Both the position numbers and the translations under genes were made by a program. Source: Haliclona indistincta (taxonomy: Eukaryota; Porifera; Demospongiae; Haplosclerida; Chalinidae). From it: a stretch of DNA of 64,000 nucleotides. The notes beneath the pieces are model-generated. The model saw nothing but the letters and a program-made list of their open reading frames with translations, searched no databases and was not told the origin of the DNA. Location of the stretch: the NCBI GenBank assembly GCA_964017065.1, contig OZ024783.1:18017752-18081751 (forward strand). The letters are read 5' to 3'. Shown here piece by piece: positions 54,454 to 64,000 of the stretch; the stretch's first letter is position 1, and the number at the start of each line of letters is the position of its first letter.

Positions 54454-56217
54454 ATGGAGGGCAAGGCGAGCTACTTGATTGTACTGTGTACTCTTCTGAT
54501 GCATCTCACTGTTATCGGTTCAGATGTGGTGTTCTTCCATACTGTCAATAACGACGGGATTCTCGCCTATCTAACTACACAAGGACTAGCTTACCTCCTT
54601 TATCCTCTTCTAGGATGGATGGCTGATGTTTACTTCACTCGATATAAATTTATCTTACTCGGTGCAGTTGCAGTGATCATCTCCACACTTGCTATGATCC
54701 TAAGCGCTGCTCTGTTCTTGGTTTATCAAGATGATAGAGGTATATTTGCACTTACTGGGGTCGCAATTGTCATTGGTCTGATTGGTTTGGGCATGTTCGA
54801 ATCCACTGCTATCCAGTTCGGAATGGATCAGATGCCAGAAGCATCATCACGTCAGCTAGCTTCATTCATACAATGGTACTACTGGAGCTGCAATGTGGGA
54901 CAAGCTATTATAATGCTAGCCACAGTTGCTATACTGGCTTATTTCACTCATTGTAGCTTTACGCTGAATACAACAGACCCTGGAAAAATCTATGATTCTT
55001 TACGTCCATACTACTTTATAATTTGCTGTACTTTTGGCGGCTTAATGGCTGCCGTACAGCTGGTGTGTGCTTGTACTGTATTGTTCCTGCTAATTTGCTC
55101 AAAGAAACATTTTATCATAGATCAAGCCGGTAAAGATAAGCATCCCCTCAAACTCATCTTTAGAGTACTGCAGTATGCCTGGTACCACAAGTGTCCTGAA
55201 AGACGGAGTGCCTTCACCTACTGGGAGGAGGATATTCCACCTCGTATTGACCTGGGCAAGAGCAAGTATGGAGGTCCTTTTACTACAGAAGAAGTCGAGG
55301 ACACCAAAACCTTCTTTAGTATTCTTCTACTGCTCTTTTCTTTGATTGGATTTCATCTATCTGGACATGGCTATTCTCTTATAGATCAATTGATGTGGTA
55401 TCAATGCCCTTCTCACTGGGTAATGCTGACTTTGGTTGATCCAATGGTTTTTACTGTAATTATAGTCATTTTTGGAATTCCTTTGTACCAGTTAACAAAA
55501 CTGTGCTCTTGTAAATACCACCCAAACATGCTCAAACGAATGGGTCTTGGATTAGTGTGCTGTTTTTTAAATAATGTCATCGGCATTGCAATTCAGACAA
55601 CAATGACTGGTTCAGACGACCATGATGTATGTCATCATTTTGATAATGTCACAGCTGACTCGTGTTATTTTCTGTACAGTGAACTCAACATTACCGGACA
55701 ATGTTCAACTATTTCAAATGCTACCAACAACTACTTCTACTGTAAACAGCACGACACTGCATTTCTGCTGCTGCTGGTGCCGAAAATTCTTCAAGGATTT
55801 TCTTTTCTTTTGGTTTTTATGACGGCTCTTGAATTCATTTGTGCTCAGGCTCCACTTCGATTGAAAGGATTGTTAATAGGTCTCTGGTATGCTCTGTTAG
55901 CTATAAACTATCTCTTTATTGAAATTCCAGAAATTTATACGATCCATGACATTACGTGGAAAGCCTTTCATTCAGTCAAGACATTTTTCATACTACTTTC
56001 CCTTCTAGCCTTCTTATGTGTATCGAGATGTTACAATTATCGGCTGCGTGATGAAGTCGTACAAGAACAGTATCTAGTTGAGGAAATTTACGAAAGAGAA
56101 TTTGACCTAGCGGAGAAGTATGAACAAGAACAGTCTGAAATGGACGATTCCATCTTAATAGAAGAAGTCGTACCAGAAGAGAGAAAGAAATCATATGGAT
56201 CAGTTAAGTTGAGTTGA
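54454..56217 (+). CDS. POT/SLC15-like transporter 1
   Basis: An intronless ORF of 587 residues starts MEGKASYLIVL. It has about twelve hydrophobic segments, as in the major facilitator superfamily. After the first segments comes YPLLGWMADVYFTRYKFILL, the G-ADxxxxRYK loop of peptide/nitrate transporters. FGMDQMPEASSRQL and ASFIQWYYWSCNVGQ correspond to the POT signature (FG-DQ, then FF-W-Y--N-G). A long cytosolic loop has RSAFTYWEEDIPPRIDLGK and YGGPFTTEEVEDTKTF. The ExxER motif that couples protons in classical POTs is not visible in the first helix. Substrate is unknown: peptides, nitrate-like anions or others. The tail is acidic. Two paralogs follow at 56626 and 59803. Confidence 0.85.
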   Translation: MEGKASYLIVLCTLLMHLTVIGSDVVFFHTVNNDGILAYLTTQGLAYLLYPLLGWMADVYFTRYKFILLGAVAVIISTLAMILSAALFLVYQDDRGIFALTGVAIVIGLIGLGMFESTAIQFGMDQMPEASSRQLASFIQWYYWSCNVGQAIIMLATVAILAYFTHCSFTLNTTDPGKIYDSLRPYYFIICCTFGGLMAAVQLVCACTVLFLLICSKKHFIIDQAGKDKHPLKLIFRVLQYAWYHKCPERRSAFTYWEEDIPPRIDLGKSKYGGPFTTEEVEDTKTFFSILLLLFSLIGFHLSGHGYSLIDQLMWYQCPSHWVMLTLVDPMVFTVIIVIFGIPLYQLTKLCSCKYHPNMLKRMGLGLVCCFLNNVIGIAIQTTMTGSDDHDVCHHFDNVTADSCYFLYSELNITGQCSTISNATNNYFYCKQHDTAFLLLLVPKILQGFSFLLVFMTALEFICAQAPLRLKGLLIGLWYALLAINYLFIEIPEIYTIHDITWKAFHSVKTFFILLSLLAFLCVSRCYNYRLRDEVVQEQYLVEEIYEREFDLAEKYEQEQSEMDDSILIEEVVPEERKKSYGSVKLS

Positions 56218-56625
56218 AGCAGAACACATGTATAGCTAACACATAATATAATACTAAAAAACATCATTTTATAAGTTGTAACAACATAAGGAAATTGTGT
56301 TATGTAAACTGTAAATGTTTATTTAAACAATTAAACAACATCTTATTTACTTTAACCTGTCAACAATAGACAAAGCTATAACTGTTATACACCGTATTGA
56401 TATTATTATGAATTCACAGTAGCATTGGTTTCTTTGTAGATTAATGTTGATGTCATAAGCCTATACGTGCAGAACAAATAACAAACTTGACCTCTCTACA
56501 TGTGACTCATGTTTTGTGTTGATCACAGTTTATCTATCAATGTCGTCTAATAGTTTATCAACAACCGGCAATAGTAATCATGCGTGTTTATAATAATATT
56601 GATTAAGTTTTTATATTGCTATACT
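56218..56625. other. Convergent spacer between transporters 1 and 2
   Basis: The 408 AT-rich bases hold the 3' flanks of both genes. No gene or repeat seen. Confidence 0.6.
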
Positions 56626-58371
56626 TCAGTTAATGCCTCCATAAGATGATGACAATTCCTCCATGACTTTCACGATCTTGATAGAATCACTCACATCATA
56701 TCCTTGGTGCTGACCATTGTCACTCACATAAAGGCCTCTTTCATATGCTTGCTCAGCTAGAAAGTGTTCGTGTACTGTTTCGTCTCGTAGTCGATATGTG
56801 TACCGCCTGGACACGATAAAATAAACCACGAGAGACAAGCAAACAAGCATCAGTTTCACATAATGAAACACCTGCCATACTGTTTTATCGGTTGTGTATA
56901 TCTCAATTATTCCAATGAGGTAATTTACAGCTAAATGGGCATACCATATTCCAATGAGGAGACCTTTCAGACGGAGTGGTGCCTGGGCACAGATGAACTC
57001 AAGTGCAGTCATAAAGACTAAGATAAAAGACAAGCCTTGTAGAATATGCGGTATCATGAGCAGTATGAAAGGCTCATCATTAATGAAACAGTAGCTGCTA
57101 CTTGCATTGCTATTAACAGCAGAACAAGTTCCATTAACATCAACCTGACTAGTTAATACATAACACGAGTCAAGAATATTATCTTCATATAGATGAGTAC
57201 AATTTCTTCCTTGTTGGTCGACAGCTAGTGTGCCTTGTATTGCTATCTCAATTGTTTCTTTAGCTAAACAGCACAATAGCCCGAGGCCGATTCTCTTGAG
57301 CATATTAGGATGGAAGCGCTGGCAGCAGGGTTTGATTACCTGATAGATAGGTATTCCGATCGCTATTGTAAGAAATGTCACGCACATGGGGTCAACTAGA
57401 AACAGCATTACCCAGTGAGACGGGCATTGGTGCCGCATTAACTGGTCTAGAATCGAGTATCCATGTCCAGTCAGGTGGAACCCAATCAAGGTAAAGAGGA
57501 GCAGTAAAATGTTAAAGAATGTTTTGGTGTCCTCAACTTCTTCAGTTGTGAATGGTCCTCCATATTTGTTTTTACCTAAGTCTATGCGAGGTGGAATATC
57601 ATCCTCCCAGTAGGTGAAGGCACTTCGTCTTTCAGGACACTTGTGTTTCCAGGCATACTGAACTACTTTAAAGATCAGCTTGAGAGGATGCATTTCTTGA
57701 TGAACTTGATCAATGTTAAATCTTTTCTTTGAGCATATCAAAAGACACAATCCAGCAATAGCGCACAAAAACTGGAGTCCAGCCATAAAGAGTATGACAG
57801 TAGAAGTGACGTAGTAGTGGTATGGTTCCATATCTCTCAGCATGATAGTAGCATTGCCTATAGAGCTCACCTTGACATTGCACTCACTGTAGTAAGCTAC
57901 GATACCTAGTGAAATAAACGTAACAACAACTTGTCCTATATTGCAGCTCCAGTAGTACCATTGTATGAATGAAGCTAGTTGACGCGATGATGCTTCTGGC
58001 ATCTGATCCATTCCAAATTGGATAGCAGTAGATTCGAACACACCCAGTCCAGTACAAATTAGCATGATTGACAATTCACTAAAGGTGAATAGGAAAACGA
58101 TGTTTGGATACTTTAAGATTATTATTCCAGCAAGAATCATCATTGTTGAGGCGACTATCATAGTGATGAAGGAGAAGAGGATGAATTTGTAACGGCTGAA
58201 GACAGCATCAGCTAGCCATCCAATCAGAGGGTAGAGAAGATAGATGAATGCTTGTGTTGCTAAGATCTCCAGAGCATCGACCATGTGGAAGAAAAAGATG
58301 TCTGATCCAATAGCAGTCATGTGCAGCAGAGCACAGCAAGCTACCAACACATACGCCATCTTGTGCTCCAT
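56626..58371 (-). CDS. POT/SLC15-like transporter 2
   Basis: This intronless minus-strand ORF is about 581 residues from MEHKMAYVLVACC. An in-frame ATG six codons earlier (58389) exists, but alignment with transporter 1 (MEGK) favours the inner start. Signatures match its neighbour: YPLIGWLADAVFSRYKFILF, ESTAIQFGMDQMPEASSRQL, ASFIQWYYWSCNIGQ and YGGPFTTEEVEDTKTF. The two are clearly recent paralogs with divergent extracellular loops (residues about 390-440). It faces transporter 1 tail to tail. As in transporter 1, the ExxER segment is not seen. Membrane transporter; substrate unknown. Confidence 0.85.
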   Translation of the reverse strand: MEHKMAYVLVACCALLHMTAIGSDIFFFHMVDALEILATQAFIYLLYPLIGWLADAVFSRYKFILFSFITMIVASTMMILAGIIILKYPNIVFLFTFSELSIMLICTGLGVFESTAIQFGMDQMPEASSRQLASFIQWYYWSCNIGQVVVTFISLGIVAYYSECNVKVSSIGNATIMLRDMEPYHYYVTSTVILFMAGLQFLCAIAGLCLLICSKKRFNIDQVHQEMHPLKLIFKVVQYAWKHKCPERRSAFTYWEDDIPPRIDLGKNKYGGPFTTEEVEDTKTFFNILLLLFTLIGFHLTGHGYSILDQLMRHQCPSHWVMLFLVDPMCVTFLTIAIGIPIYQVIKPCCQRFHPNMLKRIGLGLLCCLAKETIEIAIQGTLAVDQQGRNCTHLYEDNILDSCYVLTSQVDVNGTCSAVNSNASSSYCFINDEPFILLMIPHILQGLSFILVFMTALEFICAQAPLRLKGLLIGIWYAHLAVNYLIGIIEIYTTDKTVWQVFHYVKLMLVCLSLVVYFIVSRRYTYRLRDETVHEHFLAEQAYERGLYVSDNGQHQGYDVSDSIKIVKVMEELSSSYGGIN

Positions 58372-58729
58372 TAGAATCTTCATGCACACGCAGACTGTTC
58401 CTTCATTTGCTGACTAGAGGTGAACAAGATGTGTTCAGGATAGCACACACCTGGATTAATTTTTACAAGTCACACGTATTCTAATAAAAGTGCATCTACT
58501 CCGCCATGATACTGTCATACTACCGAATCAAATAATCATGTTTCTCACTAGTTTTGATTTGGTTATTATTAGTTTTCACTAATCTTTATGCCATACTACT
58601 ATTCTACGTCCTACAGCATGTGCTGCAATCTGTAATGAGATTGTGTGAGATGCTGAACATGCATGGTCAACATCAGATATGTAGAATAGATATACAAATT
58701 TTACCTGCTTTTTGAGTCAGTAGTCATAA
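58372..58729. other. 5' flank of transporter 2
   Basis: AT-rich, no clear TATA element close to the start codon and no repeat recognised. Confidence 0.5.
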
Positions 58730-59211
58730 CAGGAGCACATAAAAAGAAGGAGCGTGCAACTGTAAACCGCGCGTTAGTGCCATCAGTGTATAATTAGATT
58801 CACAGATGTGTGCTCAGAACTTCCATATTTGGAAGTTTTTGTGCTTCATTAAATATGCGTGACGTACATTTTGTGCACGTGATACATAATAGATCTAAGT
58901 GCGGCAAGAGAGGATGGCGCGAACCCCTCGACGTCTTAGTCAGGCCAGCTCCAAGAGAAAGCTGATCATGCTGTCTCCCCGGCGGATTCGTTTACAACAA
59001 GTTAAGAACTCGCCCGTGAGGAGCGCAATGAAAGCTGGGATGACCGTATTCAAGCTGAGCAACACCAGGCGCGCTCGCTGTCGTAAACTTACCAGTAATG
59101 CGCGTTAAATAGATATGACGTACGTTCATACTCAGGTAAAGCGGAAGTACGTCATTAATTATTAAAGTGATGGCACTCAAGTTGCACGCTCCTTCTTTTT
59201 ATGTGCTCCTG
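58730..59211 (+). mobile_element. CAGGAGCAC-ended element with 7-bp duplication and a basic ORF
   Basis: The ends CAGGAGCACATAAAAAGAAG and complement (about 31 bases) are flanked by gtcataa at 58723-58729 and 59212-59218. The element is 482 bases. A second copy is at 35625-37318. Its interior is GC-richer than the flanks and holds a small Arg/Lys-rich ORF. No transposase is present. Confidence 0.85.
58914..59108 (+). CDS. Small Arg/Lys-rich ORF inside the CAGGAGCAC element
   Basis: A 64-residue frame begins MARTPRRLSQASSKRKLIML and includes SPRRIRLQQVKNSP. About one residue in three is Arg or Lys, with several SPRR/TPRR-like sites, a composition seen in DNA-binding tails. An in-frame ATG five codons upstream exists. 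The other copy (about 35750-35940, minus) has the same region but an 11-base insertion breaks the frame, so coding is unproven. It could be captured host coding DNA. Confidence 0.35.
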   Translation: MARTPRRLSQASSKRKLIMLSPRRIRLQQVKNSPVRSAMKAGMTVFKLSNTRRARCRKLTSNAR

Positions 59212-59802
59212 GTCATAATAATTATTGTCACAGCATAAACAGCCAGAACAACCTTCTAAGAAAGATTGCTACCACTTCACTTACTATCTAAATCCCTTCT
59301 CTTGACGTTTTCTCGTTATTTTGTGCTGTTAATTGTTGCTTTTACTACGTGAAATAATTATTATGCTGACAAGACAATCCAAAAGAATTGTGCTACAGTA
59401 GTATTGTTGTACTCACCAATAAATATTGACAAGTATAAAATTTAGCCAATCATTTTGCACTTCAATGAATTCTACACTATAATCATTATAGTATGCTACA
59501 AGCTTGTATTAATATACTTTTATGACTTTGAATTTTGATAAAGGAAACAAAACGAAGTATCCACAATCTACGTATAAGAATGTATGTAACAACAAGATTA
59601 AGATGACGCTAACAAGTTGATGCCATACTCTATTTATATTAGTATTGCATATTATAGCAGTTTACTAATAACAGTGCATGTTGATTTCGGTTTGTCAAAG
59701 TGTGCTTTTTATTTTGGGGAAGCATATCAACATAATGTACACTGTCATAGATTCACTTATACAGTGTATGTTTTAAGTAGTCAATAGTAAGAGTAGTTCA
59801 AC
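59212..59802. other. 5' flank of transporter 3
   Basis: AT-rich spacer with repeated tataata-like runs but no clear core promoter or repeat element. Confidence 0.5.
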
Positions 59803-61524
59803 ATGAAGCTACGTGGTTCTCTGCTAGTGATTGTCTGCTGTCTCGCGGTGGAATTTTGTAACATGACTCGAAAAAATTACTTGTTTATTAATCTTAAATT
59901 AACTGTGGCAGTATTTCTTCAAGTTGCTCAAGGGTTACTTTTCTTGATATATCCACTCGTGGGTCATATGACAGATGTCTACCTGACCAGGTATCGTAGT
60001 CTGAAGTGTTCCTTTGTAATACTTATGTTCATCAACTTTGCTGGTGTGGTATATAGTATAGTTGATCTTACAGTATCAAATTTATGCAAATTGTTCATCT
60101 TTCATCACAAGCAAATATCAGATATTTCAGCCGTAATAATTATAGTGTATATCATTGGACTGGGGTTGTTTCAAGCTAATGCCATTCAGTTTGGACTGGA
60201 TCAGTTACTAGAGGCTCCCACACCAAAACTGATTTCTTTCATCCACTGGTACTACTGGGCTCAGAATGTTGGCAGTTTAGCTGTGTTCTACATTACAATT
60301 CTTGGTTTGAAAGTTAATGATGAACTCAAAGTGCATTTGATAACAAATATCACAAGTTACGAGATGTATGAAAGCTTAAGCAGTGTAGTTATAACTCCAG
60401 TACTGATTGCATGGACTATAATTCTAACAGCAGTACTGGTCAAAGTTTGCTCTACAAGAAAGTATTTCTACATTCAAAAAGCAGGTCACAATCCATTCAA
60501 GAATATCTACAAAGTGCTCAAGTACTCTTGGAAGCACAAGGTCCCTGAGCATCGCAGTGCCTTCACCTACTGGGAGGAGGATATTCCACGCCGTATTGAC
60601 CTGGGGAAGAACAAGTATGGAGGACCATTCACCAATGAGGAGGTGGAGGACACCAAGACATTCCTACGCTTCCTACCACTCCTCCTGTGTCTGTTTGGAT
60701 ACCATCTAGCAGGAGATGGCTACTCTGCTACAGAACAACTCCAGAGGACCAGCTGTCCTTCACTACCAGTACTGCTACTGATTGTGATTAATCCACTCCA
60801 CTTGAGCACTCTTGTTGCAGTGGTTGGTATACCACTGTATCGACTGGTGATTGTGAAAATGTTTCCAAGACTGAAGAATGTTCGAATGCTGACAAAAATG
60901 TGGATTGGCCTATACCTCTCACTACTGCAAGTCGTAGTGTACATCATAGTGGTTGTTAACCATGACACCACATACTGGCAGCAACATCACACTGTTATTC
61001 CTAAGGAAACTCGTTATTCTATCACTGTAGATTGCTATGTCATTCGTACTGGTTGTAGCTTCTTAGGGTTTTGGCACTGTCAGCAATACAATGACCCAGT
61101 TGACAACACCTACCTGTGGTTCATCATCCCTCAGCTCCTCAATGGTATCTCGTCTCTGCTTGTCTCAATGACAGTGTTTGAGTTTATCTGTGCCCAAGCT
61201 CCTCGCACTACCCAGGGGCTGCTCATTGGTCTGTGGTATGCCACCTTCAGCATTAGGTACTTAGTAGTCAGCATCCTGGACTATTTCATCACAGAGAAGA
61301 GATCATGGCTGATCAGTGAAGGAGTGAAGGGGTTTCTGATCCTGGTGTCTCTGGTACTCTTCTCTTGTATGTCAAGATGCTACCGCTACCGACAGCGAGA
61401 CGAGGTAGTCAACGAGCAACTAATGATTGAAGACACTCATGAGAGGTGGTTTAAACAAGAAGAAGAGTATATGCAAGAACGAAGAGAGCTGCTGCAAAAG
61501 ATTGAAAAGGGGAACAATTTGTAA
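59803..61524 (+). CDS. POT/SLC15-like transporter 3
   Basis: This intronless ORF is 573 residues from MKLRGSLLVIVCC. It is more diverged than the other two but has the same landmarks: YPLVGHMTDVYLTRYRSLKC, FQANAIQFGLDQLLEAPTPK, SFIHWYYWAQNVGS, RSAFTYWEEDIPRRIDLGK and YGGPFTNEEVEDTKTFLRF. About twelve hydrophobic segments are seen, with a long central cytosolic loop. GHMTD replaces GWxAD, so the loop Ala is changed. The end is charged (EEEYMQERRELLQKI). It is the third member of an alternating +, -, + cluster that arose by tandem and inverted duplication. Substrate unknown. Confidence 0.85.
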   Translation: MKLRGSLLVIVCCLAVEFCNMTRKNYLFINLKLTVAVFLQVAQGLLFLIYPLVGHMTDVYLTRYRSLKCSFVILMFINFAGVVYSIVDLTVSNLCKLFIFHHKQISDISAVIIIVYIIGLGLFQANAIQFGLDQLLEAPTPKLISFIHWYYWAQNVGSLAVFYITILGLKVNDELKVHLITNITSYEMYESLSSVVITPVLIAWTIILTAVLVKVCSTRKYFYIQKAGHNPFKNIYKVLKYSWKHKVPEHRSAFTYWEEDIPRRIDLGKNKYGGPFTNEEVEDTKTFLRFLPLLLCLFGYHLAGDGYSATEQLQRTSCPSLPVLLLIVINPLHLSTLVAVVGIPLYRLVIVKMFPRLKNVRMLTKMWIGLYLSLLQVVVYIIVVVNHDTTYWQQHHTVIPKETRYSITVDCYVIRTGCSFLGFWHCQQYNDPVDNTYLWFIIPQLLNGISSLLVSMTVFEFICAQAPRTTQGLLIGLWYATFSIRYLVVSILDYFITEKRSWLISEGVKGFLILVSLVLFSCMSRCYRYRQRDEVVNEQLMIEDTHERWFKQEEEYMQERRELLQKIEKGNNL

Positions 61525-62615
61525 AGTAATACATAATTATTTGTCATTGAAATATGCAGTTCTGTCTCACTGTGAGTGACATAAGTATTTGATAGTGTGT
61601 CTTACGTACTGTAGTAATTTTCTTGTGAGCTGCAGATTTATTAAATAAAACAGACTTTTAGGTAGTGTCTTGAAGAATGCTGTTCATTTCAACTAGTTCT
61701 GATTAAATTGCATGCAGTATAATAATTATCTGCTTTTCTTTATAGTATCTGTACCTTTCTATAGATACAGCATATAAATTATTTGTGGAAATATTTGATG
61801 TATTTTGGTTGGCAGCGTAATTTTACATGTGCGTGCATGTTCCTGAAATACCAATAATGATAGCTTAGTCTAATGGAGTTGCATTTCGATTTATTAATGA
61901 TTATTGTCTTCAAAGGGATTTGTACCTCAGTACATGTGGTGTCTTTAGAATATGTGATAACATTGGCTCCTTGCATTGAAGTCTTACTATAATTTTGTCA
62001 ACTTTACTCACAAGGTTGTACGAAGTCTCTATTTCGCTTGTGTCCACGACAGTGTCTGGCTTCTAGCTTCTTCTCACACTACCTGTTGCTCACTAAATCT
62101 CGTCTGCTGCCATCTTTCTATCCGGTGAATACAACTTGTGATTGTTCACTTTTACTTAATAATAATTATTGTCTAAATGACTTCTAAGACTGCTCTTTGA
62201 ATTCCATCGATAATTCTCCCACATCAAAAGTGTGTATGCACAACAATGTAATGCACACACAAGTGAGTCAGTACCTCTCATTATACTAATGCTAGTCGTG
62301 TTGTACATTGTAGTGGTTTTTAGCCATGACATAATATTTCTTGTGAAACTCTGTGTTCTACACTTGTTATTATGTATACATGTAATGATGTAGTTACAAT
62401 CCTTCTTTGGAGTTGTGGTACCGATCTACTTTGTTGTCAATAGAAAATTATTATTGATCTTGCACGCATGAGAGCAAACATTGTCGAATCACTTATAATA
62501 TTCCCTATACAGTATACGAAACTCTGTCCATAGGCACTAGTGTATAGTGTTTTTAGGCTTGTCTTAAAAAAGCATCATTTTTATCTGACATGCTTTCTGG
62601 AATTGCATTGATGCT
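61525..62615. other. Intergenic, nothing recognised
   Basis: AT-rich DNA without convincing ORF, repeat or hairpin. Several aataaa sites (for example near 61643) may serve as the polyadenylation signal of transporter 3. Confidence 0.5.
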
Positions 62616-62619
62616 TTAA

Positions 62620-63212
62620 CCCTTTAACTACTAAATTATCTTGCTGAAATTTTAACCTCGTAAATGCTGACCATTTCTATCGTGAATATCTCGTGTGTCT
62701 TTTGTGCTACTGGTCTCAAATTTGCGTCCTTTTACGCCAGTGAGTAGCTGCAATTGCCTATACTCAAGTCGGTCGATATGCCCCTCCCACTTCGAAAGTG
62801 AAGCCAATAAAGTGCAGCGACCTCGTCAAACTTTGCTCAAAGTTAGTGCTTTGGGGCTGGCTACTGAAAAGTACATGTAAATAGCAGTGGTTTTGGTCAA
62901 TGTAAAATGTAGCCCAGATCGTAGAGAATGCGCCAAAATGTGTTTTCCAAGCACCCGAAGCCATAAAATGTCCAAATTTTCTTGGCAACAATTTTGTTTT
63001 TCTTAAAATGTTGTGAATTTTGCACTGAAGCCATAGAAAAATGCCGAAGCCAATACGTTTAGTGCAGGGGACGCGCCGAAAACCGGTCAATTTTTTGTGG
63101 TTATTTGTATTCTTCAATTTGGCTTAATTTTGGGATATTTTAGCACTTTTTCATAAATTTATGCTGTCTGAAGTATGTATGACACACAATTGCGTCATTA
63201 GGGCTTAAAGAG
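62620..63212 (+). mobile_element. CCCTTTAA-family TTAA element, copy a
   Basis: TTAA at 62616-62619 and 63213-63216 flanks CCCTTTAACTACTAAATT at the left and GGGCTTAAAGAG at the right. 593 bases, closely matching 36081-36671 and, reversed, 36676-37270. A diverged relative sits in the LINE at 30689. Non-coding; a short frame on each strand is not conserved in meaning. Confidence 0.85.
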
Positions 63213-63216
63213 TTAA

Positions 63217-64000
63217 ACAGCTTCATTTGCATTGAAATTGAAGCTTTAAAAACTAATGAAATACAGAACATAATTTAGCCGGTTTTACATAATTATTAGT
63301 AGTGTTTGTTATACTGCGCCTAAACACTTATGTGGATTATTCTAGGAAATGACCAGATTAACACTAAGTTAATCGGCATTTCGACAAATGAAAGAGAATC
63401 ATAATTATTTAGTAGTTTACTAATACACTGCATGTTGATTTCATTATGCCTCGGTGGGCGGAGCCACGAGGCATACAGTAATCGTGCGTGTCTGTCTGTC
63501 TGTCTGTCTGTCTGTGTGTATGTCTGTCCGCTCTAGTTCTGAAAGACGGCGAAGAATCAGCTGGTGGTAATTGCAATATCGACATAACACGTTAAGAGCT
63601 CGAACTTGATGGTCTTAGATTTTTGAATTAAAGCTTTGTTCGTGAGTTATGGCGTGATTTGCTTACTTTGTTTACCGTTGCTGACGATCTGGACTCCTCC
63701 GAAGTCGAATGTGTCCATGGTTAACCGGCTAGTATATTGTAGGTTTGATCTGGACTACAGGATAGCGTGGCGGGTCCGAATAACATTCAGCAAAACCGAA
63801 AAAAGCTAGCTGCTACAAGCATGCATCATGCATGGCTGCTTTGTGCACGCCCAGCTAACTATTACACTGTGGTAGCATACTATTGGCTTCTGTTATTTTT
63901 GCCAGCTTGTATGACCATTGTACTTAATAAATCTGTTATAATCATCATCTGCTGATGGATTAGCTGTATGTAGTTGCTGTGTGTTGACGGTCAAAGCCTC
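63217..64000. other. Window end: hairpin-headed repeat and tctg microsatellite
   Basis: A hairpin (atgcctcg and cgaggcat around tgggcggagcca) lies at 63446-63473. A ctgt/tctg microsatellite follows at 63491-63530. This looks like a transposon end running out of the window. No gene seen. Confidence 0.45.

Overview
This window looks like animal genomic DNA from a demosponge, most like Amphimedon queenslandica. It has short GT-AG introns, AT-rich spacers, large intronless membrane-protein genes, an ankyrin TRP channel, and many short inverted-repeat DNA transposons beside LINE and Ty3/gypsy remains. The species call is inference from gene style. There is a 200-base assembly gap at 24765-24964. 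No rRNA, tRNA or CRISPR array was seen.

Left third (1-21.5 kb): a tandem direct duplication, about 970-10370 matching 13078-21535. Each copy carries a convergent gene pair. Gene A (1245-2171 and 13410-14333) is a long-helix protein with one central hydrophobic Gly-rich hairpin. Gene B (minus strand, 3225-4559 and 15836-17170) is a Lys/Glu-rich coiled-coil protein. In the first copy B is cut by one nonsense codon. A broken extra B/A tail lies at 15386-15655. Both copies sit among dispersed repeats, and each copy has insertions whose empty site is visible in the other. Behind each pair is a decayed element encoding a GCDTTS-motif protein.

Middle (21.5-41.7 kb): mostly mobile DNA. It holds Mutator-like elements with 9-bp duplications, one with a captured exon-like ORF. 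It also holds three exons of a gamma-tubulin complex GCP4-like gene, a truncated Ty3/gypsy element, and a 5'-truncated LINE carrying a TTAA-target element. Further right are foldback elements, CAGGAGCAC-ended elements with 7-bp duplications, and THAP-domain transposon arms. Among these lies one five-exon type I membrane protein gene (33929-35452, minus).

Right third (41.7-64 kb): host genes. These are an intronless 1198-residue beta-helix plus multi-TM protein (minus); a complete 19-exon TRPA1-like channel (46570-53611, minus), whose exon phases I checked by hand; and three intronless POT/SLC15-like transporters (+, -, +). The last 2.4 kb is intergenic with one TTAA-target element and a simple repeat.

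The TRPA-like channel, the beta-helix receptor-like protein and the transporters are all surface proteins. Nothing in the sequence shows that they act together.
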